NCBI GenBank assembly: GCA_002346745.1
Contig: DEAL01000024.1
Span: forward strand, 1 to 61,230
From: Candidatus Neomicrothrix sp. UBA2983
GTDB lineage: Bacteria; Actinomycetota; Acidimicrobiia; Acidimicrobiales; MedAcidi-G1
Reading direction: 5' to 3'
DNA: 61,230 nt
The notes beneath the pieces are model-generated. The model was given only the letters and a program-made list of their open reading frames with translations. It was not told where the DNA came from and searched no databases. Position 1 is the stretch's first letter; every line of letters starts with the position of its first letter. Shown piece by piece: positions 14,646-23,643 of this stretch. Position numbers and translations under genes: made by a program.

Positions 14646-16085
14646 ATGCCCCGGCGCACCAAGATCATCGCCACGGTCGGTCCGGCCTCTGAGAGCGAAC
14701 CGGTCCTGCGCGGACTGATCCGGGCCGGAATGGACGTGGCCCGCCTGGGCATGGCGCACAGCTCCCTCGAGGAGAATGCCGAGCGCCTCGCCCTGATTCG
14801 GCGCCTGGCCGCCGAGGAGGGCCGTGCCGTCGGAGTCCTCGTGGACCTGCCCGGCCCCAAGGTGCGCTCGGCCGGATTCGGCGAGGACCCGGTCGAGTTC
14901 GCCCTCGGTGCGGAGGTGCAGCTTCGGGTCGGCGATCGAGGCAGCCGGGCGACGGTCGTCGAGGTCGACTACGAGGCCTTCTTCCACGACGTCGAACCCG
15001 GGGACCGCCTCAGCCTCGGTGACGGCCGGGTGATCCTGGAACTGGGGGAGCAGGACGGAGAGCGGATGGCGGCGAGGGTCGTCCACGGCGGCGTCCTCTC
15101 CGGACGGCCCGGTGTCCACATCCCCTCGGAGCACCTCTCCCTGACCGCACCGACACCCGAGGACCTGCGGGCCACCGAGTTCTTCGTCGAACACGAGGTC
15201 GACATGATCGCCCTGTCGTTCGTCCGTACCGCAGACGACATCGACCGCCTCGGCCTGCCACCCCACCCCGAGGGCCCCCTCGTCGTCGCCAAGGTCGAGA
15301 CCGCGGCCGCCATCGACGACCTGCCCGGGATCATCGAACGCTCCGGGGCCATCATGGTCGCCCGTGGGGACCTCGGCAATGAGTGCGGCATCGAGGCCCT
15401 TCCGGTCCTCCAGAAGAAGATCATCCGCCAGTGCATCGCCCTGGGCCGTCCCGCCATCACCGCCACCCAGATGTTCGAGTCCATGATCAAGGCCCCGGAA
15501 CCGACACGGGCCGAGGTGTCCGACGTGGCCAACGCCGTCTTCGACGGCTCCAGCGCCGTGATGCTCTCGGGTGAGACCGCCGTGGGCATCGATCCGGTCA
15601 ACGTGGTCGCCACCATGGACCGGGTGGCGCGGCACGCCGACGACAACTTCGACCACCACGGCTGGAGCGCCGAGTTGGCCGAACTGCACCTGACCGGCAC
15701 CGAGGACCAGGGCACCTCGATCACCGACGCCATGACGGGCGCGACGGCGCGGGCCGTCGAAGAACTCGGCATCGACACCATCGTCTGCGTCTCGGGATCC
15801 GGTTTTACGGTTCGTTCGATGGCGCGATTTCGTCCATCTGCCCGAATCCTCGGCTACAGCGCCAACGAGCGCACGGTGCGCCAGTTGGCCCTCAGTTGGG
15901 GGACCGAGCCCGTCCACCTCCCGGTGGACGGGGAGGTCGACCTGCGTGTCGCCGAGGCGCTCGAACTGGCCCGTGCGAGCGGCGGCGTGTCCGCCGGTGA
16001 ACTGGTGGCGGTGTTGGCCGGTACCGATCCACGGTCGCGGGCGACGAACGAACTCCGACTGGAACGGGTGCCCGAGGCGTCCTGA
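14646..16085 (+). CDS. pyk: pyruvate kinase, variant K+ site
   Basis: A 479-residue pyruvate kinase, catalysing the last glycolytic step (PEP + ADP to pyruvate + ATP). It begins RRTKIIATVGPAS, keeps the catalytic Lys (VVAKVETAAAIDD), the metal site MVARGDLGNECG, and the signature ITATQMFESMIK followed by the SGETAVG loop. The N-terminal motif usually written RLNFSH reads RLGMAH here (residues 33-38), so the Asn and Ser that coordinate K+ are Gly and Ala. GPK (Lys near 72) replaces the GPE of K+-dependent enzymes. Together these suggest a K+-independent form. TAGCGT ends 6 nt before the ATG (leaderless). Confidence 0.9.
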   Translation: MPRRTKIIATVGPASESEPVLRGLIRAGMDVARLGMAHSSLEENAERLALIRRLAAEEGRAVGVLVDLPGPKVRSAGFGEDPVEFALGAEVQLRVGDRGSRATVVEVDYEAFFHDVEPGDRLSLGDGRVILELGEQDGERMAARVVHGGVLSGRPGVHIPSEHLSLTAPTPEDLRATEFFVEHEVDMIALSFVRTADDIDRLGLPPHPEGPLVVAKVETAAAIDDLPGIIERSGAIMVARGDLGNECGIEALPVLQKKIIRQCIALGRPAITATQMFESMIKAPEPTRAEVSDVANAVFDGSSAVMLSGETAVGIDPVNVVATMDRVARHADDNFDHHGWSAELAELHLTGTEDQGTSITDAMTGATARAVEELGIDTIVCVSGSGFTVRSMARFRPSARILGYSANERTVRQLALSWGTEPVHLPVDGEVDLRVAEALELARASGGVSAGELVAVLAGTDPRSRATNELRLERVPEAS

Positions 16086-16102
16086 CCCGGGCGAAGGCCG
16101 GC

Positions 16103-16405
16103 TCAGCTGGCCTGGCAGCGGGGGTTCCGGTCCAGGGGGATCTGGACCTGCTGGCCGAAGAGGGTGCAGGAACAGTCGTCGACGCAGGTGCGCAACTCGA
16201 GGCGCTGTTCCCAGAGGCCGACGCCGGCCACGAGGATTCCGACCAGAAGCGCCACCCTCAGGACCTTGCGGAGGAAGCGCCACACGAGGAATGCGGCCAC
16301 GAGCAGCAGCACCAGTCCGGCGATGCTGGCGCCGGCCAGAAACTCGGGGTCCGCCCAGACCGGAAGCGTTCCCAGTTCAGGCAGGTCGTAAAGGCCCTCG
16401 AGCAC
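16103..16405 (-). CDS. small membrane protein of unknown function
   Basis: A 100-residue protein with a clear membrane helix near residues 25-45 and a second hydrophobic stretch near 51-67, followed by a Cys-containing tail with about four cysteines (TCVDDCSC and a late Cys). The tail could form disulfides outside the cell or bind a metal; neither can be shown. The GTG start has TAGTGT 6 nt upstream on the minus strand. It is convergent with pyruvate kinase and divergent from the DUF3151 gene. Confidence 0.6.
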   Translation of the reverse strand: MLEGLYDLPELGTLPVWADPEFLAGASIAGLVLLLVAAFLVWRFLRKVLRVALLVGILVAGVGLWEQRLELRTCVDDCSCTLFGQQVQIPLDRNPRCQAS

Positions 16406-16472
16406 GGCCGGACACTACCGGCGGTCCCTCCGTCGCCGGGGGAGGGGTGCGGGAGGACTACCCTCGGCGCCC

Positions 16473-16913
16473 GTGAGCGATGCACGACCAATCGGCCTCT
16501 CGGCCTCGGGGCCGCCCGAGACCGTGCTCGACGCAGAGTCGCCGGAAAGCCTCGCTGCCCTGGCGGAGGCGCTCGCCGCAGGCCCGGACCGGCGTCGGGA
16601 GGCCGTCTCCGCCGTCGCCGCCGGATGGCCCCGTTGCCTCGTTGCCTGGGCGGAGGTCGGCGACCTCGGTCGCGACGCCGTTGAGGCCTACGCCGCCTAC
16701 CGGGTCGGCTACCACCGTGGCCTCGATCGGCTCCGGCAGAACGGCTGGAGGGGTTCCGGGTACGTACGCTGGACGCACGCTGAGAACCGCGGGTTCCTGC
16801 GGTGCCTCGCCGGCCTGGCCCGACAGTCGGCCGCGATCGGCGAGGAGGACGAGGCCGAGCGCTGCGAGCTGTTCCTGCGGCAGCTCGACCCGGCCTGGCC
16901 GCCGGCGACCTGA
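16473..16913 (+). CDS. DUF3151 family protein
   Basis: A 146-residue soluble protein matching the actinobacterial DUF3151 family. Landmarks are the ETVLDAESPESLAALAEAL opening, the repeated Ala-rich helices, and the core AYRVGYHRGLDRLRQNGW followed by HAENRGFLRCLAGLARQ. The conserved Arg, Tyr, His and Trp residues suggest a ligand or nucleic-acid contact, but the family has no known function. The GTG start has TACCCT ending 8 nt before it. Its stop shares a base with the mobA start (TGATG), so the two are co-translated. Confidence 0.8.
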   Translation: MSDARPIGLSASGPPETVLDAESPESLAALAEALAAGPDRRREAVSAVAAGWPRCLVAWAEVGDLGRDAVEAYAAYRVGYHRGLDRLRQNGWRGSGYVRWTHAENRGFLRCLAGLARQSAAIGEEDEAERCELFLRQLDPAWPPAT

Positions 16914-17524
16914 TGGCATCACCGGCCCTCCCGGTGGCCGGTGCGGTCCTGGCCGGCGGCGCCAGCCACCGCATGGGCACCGACAAGGCATTCCTCGAGG
17001 TCGACGGACGGCCCCTCGTGGCAACGGCGTGTGCCGCCCTTCGGGACGCCGGCGCGGAGCCGGTCGTCGTCGTCGGCGGGGACCCGCATGCCGCCGATGT
17101 GGCCGGCGTCGAGCAGGTGCCGGACCGGTGGCCCGGAGAGGGCCCGCTCGGCGGAATCCTCACGGCGCTCGGCCACCTGGACGGCGACGGGACCCGGCAC
17201 GTGGCGGTCCTGGCCTGCGACCTGCCGGATGCCTCCTCCCGGACCGTCGCCACGCTCCTCGGACATGTCCGCTCCTCGCCGGAGTCCGTCGTGGTTCCGG
17301 TGCTCGAGGGCGTTCCCCAGTGGCTCCATGCCGTCTGGCCGCCAAAGGCGCGACGGGTACTCCTGGCTTCCTTCGAGGAGGGGGAGCGCGCTCCCTGGCG
17401 GGCGGGACGCCGCCTGTCCGTCCTCGAGGTCCCGGGCCTCGAGTCCTCCAGCCTCCGGGATGTGGACCGTCCCGAGGACCTCGGAGGTCGGGCCGCGGGT
17501 GGGCGCACCAGCCGTCCTGACTAG
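16913..17524 (+). CDS. mobA: molybdenum cofactor guanylyltransferase
   Basis: A 203-residue MobA-type nucleotidyltransferase that attaches GMP to molybdopterin to make the MGD cofactor. The signature LAGGASHRMGTDKAFLEVDG spans about residues 13-32 and binds GTP. EGPLGGILTAL and VLACDLPDAS (metal-binding Asp) complete the active site. There is no fused MobB domain, and no other molybdopterin genes are nearby. The start is fixed by the TGATG overlap with DUF3151. The C-terminal 15 residues are variable. Confidence 0.88.
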   Translation: MASPALPVAGAVLAGGASHRMGTDKAFLEVDGRPLVATACAALRDAGAEPVVVVGGDPHAADVAGVEQVPDRWPGEGPLGGILTALGHLDGDGTRHVAVLACDLPDASSRTVATLLGHVRSSPESVVVPVLEGVPQWLHAVWPPKARRVLLASFEEGERAPWRAGRRLSVLEVPGLESSSLRDVDRPEDLGGRAAGGRTSRPD

Positions 17525-17557
17525 GGTGCCGCCCGGTGTCCGACCCGAGAGGTGACC
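17522..17557 (+). promoter_or_regulatory. -10 box and Shine-Dalgarno site of the rhodanese gene
   Basis: TAGGGT at 17522-17527 begins on the stop codon of mobA. About 22 nt later the purine-rich GAGAGGTGA lies a normal distance upstream of the ATG at 17565. This gene therefore seems to have a short leader with a ribosome site, unlike many neighbours with leaderless starts. Confidence 0.45.
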
Positions 17558-17564
17558 TTCCGAC

Positions 17565-17885
17565 ATGGACGTACCCGAGATCGACGTCGACGAGCTGGCG
17601 CACTGCCTCCAGGGGGGCGCACCGCTCCTCGACGTACGCGAGGACGACGAGTACACGGCCGTGCGTGTGCCGGAAGCGCGGCACGTTCCCCTCGCCGAGG
17701 TTCCCGAGCGGCTGGCGGAGGTGCCGGCCAAGGGAACCGTCTACGTCATCTGCGCCAAGGGGGGTCGCAGTCGTGCCGCCGCAGAGTTCCTCAGGGCCCG
17801 GGGGATCGATGCCGTGAACGTGGCCGGCGGCACCGACGCATGGATGGCCGCCGGTTTCCCGGTGTCCGAGGGGTCGGGCAACTGA
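17565..17885 (+). CDS. single-domain rhodanese-like sulfurtransferase
   Basis: A 106-residue single rhodanese domain. LLDVREDDEYTAVRVPEARHVPL is the N-terminal substrate-side motif, and the active-site loop is CAKGGRS with Cys near 63, suited to carrying a persulfide. WMAAGFPV closes the domain. It probably moves sulfane sulfur in the cytoplasm. The molybdopterin gene just upstream makes cofactor sulfuration a possible use (inference only). It reads in the same direction as RNase D, 29 bp away. Confidence 0.88.
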   Translation: MDVPEIDVDELAHCLQGGAPLLDVREDDEYTAVRVPEARHVPLAEVPERLAEVPAKGTVYVICAKGGRSRAAAEFLRARGIDAVNVAGGTDAWMAAGFPVSEGSGN

Positions 17886-17914
17886 GACGCCGACGAGGAG
17901 GCCGGGCCCGAGGG

Positions 17915-19084
17915 GTGGTCAGCGGCTCCGATCGACCGGCACCGGCGCCGATCGAGGCACAGGCGGAGTTGCTCGACCTCGTCGGTGTCCTGCTCGATCA
18001 GCGCCGCATCGCCGTCGACACGGAGTTCCACCGCGAGCGCACCTACCACCCGAAGGTGGCGCTACTGCAGGTGGCCTGGAGTGATGGCCTGGCCCTGGTT
18101 GATCCCCTCGCTGTGGACCTGAGGGCATTCGCACCCGTGCTGGCCTCCGACGTGCTCTTCGTCATGCACGCCGCTGGGCAGGACCTCGAGGTGTTCGACC
18201 GGGCCTGCGGCACCGCGCCCCGGCACCTGTTCGACACGCAACTGGCCGCGGGCTTCGTGGGTCTCTCGACACCGTCGCTGTCCAGCCTGTGCGAACGTGA
18301 ACTCGGAATCCGGCTCCCGAAGGGGGACCGGCTCAGCGACTGGCTGGCACGACCCCTCTCCGGGTCCCAACTGGAGTACGCCGCGGCAGACGTGGCGCAC
18401 CTGCTGGCCATCCACGACCGCCTCGTCGCCGATCTCGGACGACACGGCCGCCTGGCGTGGGCGGAGGACGAGTTCCGGCTCCTGCTGGAGCGGGACCGGG
18501 GACCACGTGACCCGCACAGCGCCTGGGAGCGGATCAAGGAACTGAAGCGGCTTCGGGGCGACGCTTTCGCCCGGGGGCGGGCACTGGCGGCGTGGCGGGA
18601 GCGGACCGCCGACCAACTGGACCTCCCGGTACGCACTGTGCTCCCGGACCTGGCCCTCGTGGCGATCGCCCAGGGCGACCCCGGAGACGAGGAGGCACTC
18701 CGGGCCGTCCGGGGGGTCGACGGCCGCCATCTGCGCAACGGGGCTGCCGGAGAGATCCTGTCGGCACTCCGGGGCGCCGGCGACCTGCCGGCGATAACCG
18801 CCGAGCCCCGCCGGAATGGCGGAGCCGGCGATCGCCGTGCGGCCGTCACGCTGGTCTCGGCCTGGGTGGCCCAGGCGGCACGGGACCTCGACCTCGACCC
18901 CACACTGCTTGCCACCCGCTCCGATATCGAGACCCTGGTGGCCGGCGGGGACGGCACACGCCTGGCGGCGGGGTGGCGGGCGGAGGTCGTGGGGAGCGCC
19001 GTCGAGGACCTGCTCGAGGGTCGTGCCGCCCTGGCCTTCGGGGAGGACGGACAACTGCTACTGGAGTCCCGGGATCCCGCCTGA
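17915..19084 (+). CDS. rnd: ribonuclease D
   Basis: A 389-residue DEDDy 3'-5' exoribonuclease that trims tRNA and other stable RNAs. The exonuclease domain occupies about residues 15-190. It has RIAVDTEFHRE (Asp35 and Glu37), AAGQDLEVFD, and YAAADVAHLLAIHDRL, the ExoIII motif with its Tyr. An HRDC domain follows (AWERIKELKRLRGDAF...LDLPVRTVLPDLALVAIA), and then a second HRDC-like helical region. The GTG at 17915 was chosen from the short distance to the gene upstream; a purine-rich GAGGAGG is at about 17896-17902. The longer ORF start at 17552 would overlap the rhodanese gene. Confidence 0.88.
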   Translation: MVSGSDRPAPAPIEAQAELLDLVGVLLDQRRIAVDTEFHRERTYHPKVALLQVAWSDGLALVDPLAVDLRAFAPVLASDVLFVMHAAGQDLEVFDRACGTAPRHLFDTQLAAGFVGLSTPSLSSLCERELGIRLPKGDRLSDWLARPLSGSQLEYAAADVAHLLAIHDRLVADLGRHGRLAWAEDEFRLLLERDRGPRDPHSAWERIKELKRLRGDAFARGRALAAWRERTADQLDLPVRTVLPDLALVAIAQGDPGDEEALRAVRGVDGRHLRNGAAGEILSALRGAGDLPAITAEPRRNGGAGDRRAAVTLVSAWVAQAARDLDLDPTLLATRSDIETLVAGGDGTRLAAGWRAEVVGSAVEDLLEGRAALAFGEDGQLLLESRDPA

Positions 19085-19177
19085 GGGGCAACGTCCGCTT
19101 GTGGCCGGGTCCCCGGTTCGGCCGCCACGGTCGGTAGAGTGGTGGGCCGACCGACCACCGACCAAGGGGAGGACGCC

Positions 19178-19384
19178 GTGAAGAAGGGGCGTCATCGCCG
19201 TTTCGAGGAGGCCCGGGCGCTGAAGCGCAACCAGGACCTCGACCTCGAAACCATCTTTGAGAGCCTGTCCACGGACGAGGCCACCGCCGCATCCGGTGAG
19301 GGCTACTCGCCCGCCTACGATGCGTGGGCGGACGACTACGACGAGGCCGAGTCGGAGCCCGAGGAACTCGACGCCTCGGCCTGA
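19178..19384 (+). CDS. small DUF3073-like acidic protein
   Basis: A 68-residue protein with a basic start (KKGRHRRFEEARALKRN) and an acidic tail (YDAWADDYDEAESEPEE). This charge layout resembles the actinobacterial DUF3073 proteins, which are small, abundant and uncharacterised; the assignment is tentative. An AAGGGGAGG ribosome site lies 5-6 nt before the GTG at 19178, which decides the start over the in-frame ATG/GTG at 19139. A TAGAGT -10 box is at 19135-19140. Confidence 0.6.
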   Translation: MKKGRHRRFEEARALKRNQDLDLETIFESLSTDEATAASGEGYSPAYDAWADDYDEAESEPEELDASA

Positions 19385-19398
19385 GCCCCGGGACCAGC

Positions 19399-21147
19399 TC
19401 AGCCGCCGGTCTCCTCCAGGATCTCGTCCAACTTGAGGATGTCGTCCTCCCGCAGGAGGCCGATGAACGCGTTGTCGTTGTCGGTGACGGCCAGGACGTC
19501 TGCCTCGGCATCGCCCATCGCGCCGATGGCGTCCCGGAGGGTCCACGAAGGCCGTGCTGCCGGCAGGTCCGCCCGCAGGACGTCGCCCACCGGGGTGTCG
19601 TCCCAGGCCGAGCGGTCCACCTCTGAGAGTTCCGTGAGGCTGATCATCCCCAGGTAGGTGCCGCCCTCGACCACGGCCACCGAGCGCTCGCGCCGGCCCA
19701 GGACGTGCAGGTAGACGAACTCCGACAGGGTGGCATCCGGGGGGACCGTGAGGACATCTGTCGTTAGCGCAGAGGTCACCGGCAGCGTGAAGCGGCGTTC
19801 GAGGTGGCCCAGCCGCACGTGGTGCTGGTGGTCGGCCACCGAGGAGGGTCCGGCGACCAGCTGGCTGACGGCGGCGGCGACGAGGGCCGGGACGACGAAG
19901 GCGCCACCGGTCGATTCAGCGACGAACATCACCGCCGAGATCGGCGCGCGGTAGCCGGCACCCAGGAAGGCGGCCAGACCGAGGATCGGGTAGAGGCCGG
20001 GGCGTTCGGTCTCGAGGACCTGGCCCACGAACTGGCCGAGGATCACGCCCTGCACGGCCAACGGGATGAAGAGTCCTCCCACGCCACCGGCCCCCAGTGA
20101 CACGATGGTGGCGGCGATGCGCAGGCCGAACAACAGGGCGATCAGGCCCAGGCCGTGGTCCGGTGCCACCACCCACTCCATGGCGGCCAGGCCCGGGCCG
20201 ATCGTCAGGGGTGCGTCGAAGGCGGAGTCGGCACCGACTGCCAGGCCGGCCAGCAGTGCGCCGCCGAGGAGGAGCCGCGGGAGGAGGCTGGTCTGCTTGG
20301 CGAACCCCTTGACCCAACGCACCAGCCAGGCCATCGAGCGGCCACCGAGGCCAGCCAGCACGCCGAGCAGGATGGCGCCCAGCACGTCGGCGACCTCGAC
20401 ACCCGAGAACAGGCTGGTGAGCTGATCGTGGTGCAGCCAGATCAGCCCGTCCTCGGTGTAGAGGGGGGCGTCGATGAGATTGAGGCCGAGTCGACTCTCC
20501 GGGTCGTTCAGGAAGGGGATGACCGCCTCGGGACCGATCAGGTTGATGTACGTGACGTAGCTGGTCGCCGAGGCGAGGAGTGAGGGAATCAGCGCGCGGC
20601 GGGTGACGTCGTCGCGGTAGGGCGCCTCGAGGGCGAACAGGACGCCGGTGGCCGGCGCCTTGAAGACGGCGGCGACGCCGGCTGCCGCACCGGCCGTGAG
20701 GAGGATTCGAACGTCCTCCCGTCGCAGCCAACGCTTGAAGCGGTCGCTCACGGCAAGACCGGTCGTCGAGCCCGCGTAGATGGAGGGACCCTCCAGTCCG
20801 AGTGCCCCGCCGAAACCGATCGTGGCCACGCCGGCTAGCAGCTTGGCCGGCAGGTGCCGGAGGGGCAGGCGCGGATGGCGTTCGTGGTAGGCCCGGACGA
20901 ACTCGTCGGAGGTCGAGGAGGTCGCACCACGTCCGAGGAACTGGAGGAGGAGAGTCGCCAGGAGCAGGCCCACGGCGGGGGCGAGGGCGATCTGCCAGAG
21001 CGGGCGGTTGAAGACCCGCTCCAACAGGACGTGGTCGGTGAGGTATTCGAAGCCGGCGATGAGGAGGGCGACGAGGGCGCCGGTGCCGATCGAGAGGGCC
21101 AGCACCGGGGTGTCGCCGCGTGTGGCGATGGTGCGGAGTCGATTCAC
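19399..21147 (-). CDS. ClC-type chloride channel/transporter with CBS domains
   Basis: A 582-residue ClC protein, with a membrane domain of about 420 residues followed by two CBS domains. Visible family motifs are GALGLEGPSIYAG (GxEGP filter region), the Ala/Gly-rich helix AGAAAGVAAVFKAPATGVLFALE, GAGGVGGLFIPLAVQG (GGLFxP) and GAGYRAPISAVMFVAE. It moves chloride or a similar anion, possibly coupled to protons, and the CBS pair probably senses nucleotides. The GTG at 21147 is preferred since AGGAAGGA lies 6 nt upstream on the minus strand. The ORF upstream of this start has no family match. It is divergent from glcD. Confidence 0.9.
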   Translation of the reverse strand: MNRLRTIATRGDTPVLALSIGTGALVALLIAGFEYLTDHVLLERVFNRPLWQIALAPAVGLLLATLLLQFLGRGATSSTSDEFVRAYHERHPRLPLRHLPAKLLAGVATIGFGGALGLEGPSIYAGSTTGLAVSDRFKRWLRREDVRILLTAGAAAGVAAVFKAPATGVLFALEAPYRDDVTRRALIPSLLASATSYVTYINLIGPEAVIPFLNDPESRLGLNLIDAPLYTEDGLIWLHHDQLTSLFSGVEVADVLGAILLGVLAGLGGRSMAWLVRWVKGFAKQTSLLPRLLLGGALLAGLAVGADSAFDAPLTIGPGLAAMEWVVAPDHGLGLIALLFGLRIAATIVSLGAGGVGGLFIPLAVQGVILGQFVGQVLETERPGLYPILGLAAFLGAGYRAPISAVMFVAESTGGAFVVPALVAAAVSQLVAGPSSVADHQHHVRLGHLERRFTLPVTSALTTDVLTVPPDATLSEFVYLHVLGRRERSVAVVEGGTYLGMISLTELSEVDRSAWDDTPVGDVLRADLPAARPSWTLRDAIGAMGDAEADVLAVTDNDNAFIGLLREDDILKLDEILEETGG

Positions 21148-21289
21148 GGCGTCCTTCCTACACCCCGGCGCCCCCTCTCGGACGCCATCGGCAGGCGCTT
21201 CCAGAGCGGTTGGGAACCGGCGGACCGCCAGTGGGCACCCCCGGACGCCGGGGTGTGACGTGGCTACCGTTGTTGTGCAGACTGGGAGG

Positions 21290-22744
21290 ATGCGCAGGCG
21301 CCGTTGGTCCACGCGCGACCCACTGGTCGCCGACCTCGAGGCCGCGGTCGGTGCAGGGCACGTTCAGGCGGGAGATGCCGCGGTCCACCTCTACAGCCGG
21401 GACGGATCGGCGATCGGCGGCGGGCGGGCCGGGGTGGTCTGCCTCCCGGGAACGGCGGAGGAGGTGGCCGCCTGCATCCGGGTGGCTCGGCGCCACGGAC
21501 GGGCGTTCGTCCCCCGCGGTGCGGGCACGGGTCTGGCCGGCGGGGCCGTGCCCTGTGACGACCCGGTCGTGATCTCGACGACGCGGATGACCCGCATCCT
21601 CGATGTGGACATCGAACGTCGCCTGGCCTGGGTGGAACCCGGGGTCGTGAACCTAGACCTCACCCGGCATCTGGCGGGCACCGGACTGCACTTCGCCCCG
21701 GACCCGTCCAGCCAGCAGTCCTGCACGCTCGGCGGCAACGTGGCGAACAACTCCGGGGGCCCGCACTGCCTTGCCTACGGGGTGACGAGCGCCCATGTGG
21801 CCGCCGTCGAGGTCGCCCTGCCGGACGGGGACCTGGTGGTACTCGGCGAGGAGGAGGGCGACCCCGTCGGGTACGACCTGCGGGGCGCCTTCGTCGGCGG
21901 CGAGGGCACGCTCGGGATCGCCACGCGGATCGCCGTGCGCCTCACGGCCGACCCACCCGAGATCGCCACGCTGCTGCTCGACTTCCCGACCATCGAGACG
22001 GCAGCGGACACCGTCAGTGCCGTTGTTGCCTCGGGCATCGTGCCGGCGGCCATGGAACTCATGGACCAGCGGGTCGTTCGTGCCGTCGAGCCGCATGCGA
22101 ACGCCGGCTATTCGCTGGACGCTGCAGCCGTCCTCATCGTCGAACTCGACGGCCTCCCCGCAGGGGTCGCCCGGGAGGTCGAGGCGGTGACCCGGATAGC
22201 GGGCGCGCACGGTGCCGACTCGGTGCGCGTGGCGAGCGACGAGGAGGAACGGGAGCGGATCTGGAAGGGACGCAAGGCGGCATTCGGGGCGATCGCCAAC
22301 ATCAAGCCCTCCTACTATCTCCATGACACGGTCATCCCGAGGACCCGCCTCGCCGAGGTGGTTGCCGAGGTCAACGCCATTGCGGACCGGCGTGGCCTGA
22401 TCGTCATGAACGTGTTCCACGCCGGCGACGGGAACCTGCATCCGTTGCTCGTGTTCGACGAACGGGAACCGGGCGTCCTCGAGGAGGTGTTCGCCGCCGG
22501 GGAGGAGATCGTGCGCCTATCGTTGTCGGTTGGAGGGGTGCTGTCCGGCGAGCACGGCATCGGCCTCGAGAAGCGGCAGTTCATGCCCCTCCTGTTCCAG
22601 CCGGCCGACCTCGACGCCCAACGGGTCCTTCGCGACGCCTTCGACCAGGATGGTGTTGCGAACCCCCACAAGGTCCTTCCGACCGGCGCCAGTTGCGGCG
22701 ACGTGCAGGGCATGACCCGCCTGCCCGAGGGGACCTGGGTGTGA
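21290..22744 (+). CDS. glcD: glycolate oxidase FAD subunit, GlcD-like
   Basis: A 484-residue FAD-linked oxidase (FAD_binding_4 plus FAD-oxidase C domain) that oxidises glycolate or another 2-hydroxy acid. The FAD-binding stretch has VPRGAGTGLAGGAVP and, further on, CTLGGNVANNSGGPHCLAYG, then GGEGTLGI. The C-terminal domain includes NVFHAGDGNLHP and GVLSGEHGIGLEK, whose His residues bind substrate or metal. The ATG at 21290 is my choice. An in-frame GTG at 21275, just after a TACCGT box at 21265-21270, is a real alternative. It is followed by glcE with a GTGA overlap. Confidence 0.88.
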   Translation: MRRRRWSTRDPLVADLEAAVGAGHVQAGDAAVHLYSRDGSAIGGGRAGVVCLPGTAEEVAACIRVARRHGRAFVPRGAGTGLAGGAVPCDDPVVISTTRMTRILDVDIERRLAWVEPGVVNLDLTRHLAGTGLHFAPDPSSQQSCTLGGNVANNSGGPHCLAYGVTSAHVAAVEVALPDGDLVVLGEEEGDPVGYDLRGAFVGGEGTLGIATRIAVRLTADPPEIATLLLDFPTIETAADTVSAVVASGIVPAAMELMDQRVVRAVEPHANAGYSLDAAAVLIVELDGLPAGVAREVEAVTRIAGAHGADSVRVASDEEERERIWKGRKAAFGAIANIKPSYYLHDTVIPRTRLAEVVAEVNAIADRRGLIVMNVFHAGDGNLHPLLVFDEREPGVLEEVFAAGEEIVRLSLSVGGVLSGEHGIGLEKRQFMPLLFQPADLDAQRVLRDAFDQDGVANPHKVLPTGASCGDVQGMTRLPEGTWV

Positions 22745-23643
22745 GCGGCGTCCATCCGGGCGACATCGAGGCGTTCGCCGCTGCCGTCGGCACCGACGAT
22801 CCGGTCTGCGTGCGCGGCGGTGGGTCCCACTGGATGCTGGGCGGCGAGCCGGCCGCTGGGGTCCGTGAGGTCGTGGCCCCATCGGGCATCGCCGCCTTCG
22901 ACCCTGCGGAGATGACGGTCACGGTCGGCGCGGGAACGACGCTCGTCGACCTGGCGGCAGTGCTCGTGGAGGCTGGTCAGGAGGTGGCGCTGGAGGGTCC
23001 TTCGGGAGCCACCGTCGGTGGTGTGCTGGCGGTGGGGCGGAGCAGCCTGCGCCGTGGGCGCGTCGGGGCGGCCCGCGACGCCCTGCTGCAGGCCACCTGC
23101 GTGGGTGCCGACGGGCGCCTCTTCTCGGCCGGGGGTCCGACGGTGAAGAACGTGACCGGTTACGACCTCTGCCGCCTGCTGGTCGGCTCGCTCGGAACAC
23201 TGGCGCTCCTGGCGAGCGTCATCCTCCGGACCCGGCCGGTGCCGGAGGAGAGTTGCTGGCTGCAGGGGCAGATGGAACCTGCTGCCGTCGCGGCGGGGTG
23301 CCATCGGCCAGCGACCCTGCTGTGGGACGGCGCACGGACCGCCGTCCGACTGGAGGGCTACCGCGAGGACGTCGAGGGCTCCGCCGAGTCGCTGGTGGCC
23401 GAGTTGGGCCTAGAACCGATCGAGGGCCCGCCCGCACTGCCGCCCCACCGAAGCCGCTGGGATGGGACCCTCCCCGAGGGCGGAATCCTCGAGGTCGGCA
23501 GCGGGGTGGTTCACGGTCCCGAGCCGCTGCCCGTGCCCGTGCCCGCCCCGGGCGTCGCGGCACTCGGTAGGCGGATCCGTGACGGCTTCGACCCGACCGG
23601 CCGCCTGAACCCCGGCCGGGACCCGTACCGGCTGGTCGCATGA
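22741..23643 (+). CDS. glcE: glycolate oxidase subunit, GlcE-like
   Basis: A 300-residue FAD-binding protein, shorter than GlcD, as expected for the GlcE subunit. The start is VRGGGSHWMLGG in place of the usual PRGGGT. It continues with VTVGAGTTLVDLAAVL, GATVGGVLAVGRSSLRRG and VKNVTGYDLCRLLVGSLGTL, all family landmarks. The C-terminus ends DPTGRLNPGR, the usual closing motif. It works in complex with the GlcD and GlcF products to pass electrons to the respiratory chain. The GTG start is fixed by the GTGA overlap with glcD, and its stop overlaps glcF (ATGA). Confidence 0.85.
   Translation: MSGVHPGDIEAFAAAVGTDDPVCVRGGGSHWMLGGEPAAGVREVVAPSGIAAFDPAEMTVTVGAGTTLVDLAAVLVEAGQEVALEGPSGATVGGVLAVGRSSLRRGRVGAARDALLQATCVGADGRLFSAGGPTVKNVTGYDLCRLLVGSLGTLALLASVILRTRPVPEESCWLQGQMEPAAVAAGCHRPATLLWDGARTAVRLEGYREDVEGSAESLVAELGLEPIEGPPALPPHRSRWDGTLPEGGILEVGSGVVHGPEPLPVPVPAPGVAALGRRIRDGFDPTGRLNPGRDPYRLVA

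Noticed and set aside
14406..16283. 625-codon minus-strand open frame
   Set aside because: It is antisense to pyruvate kinase and part of the flavin reductase gene.
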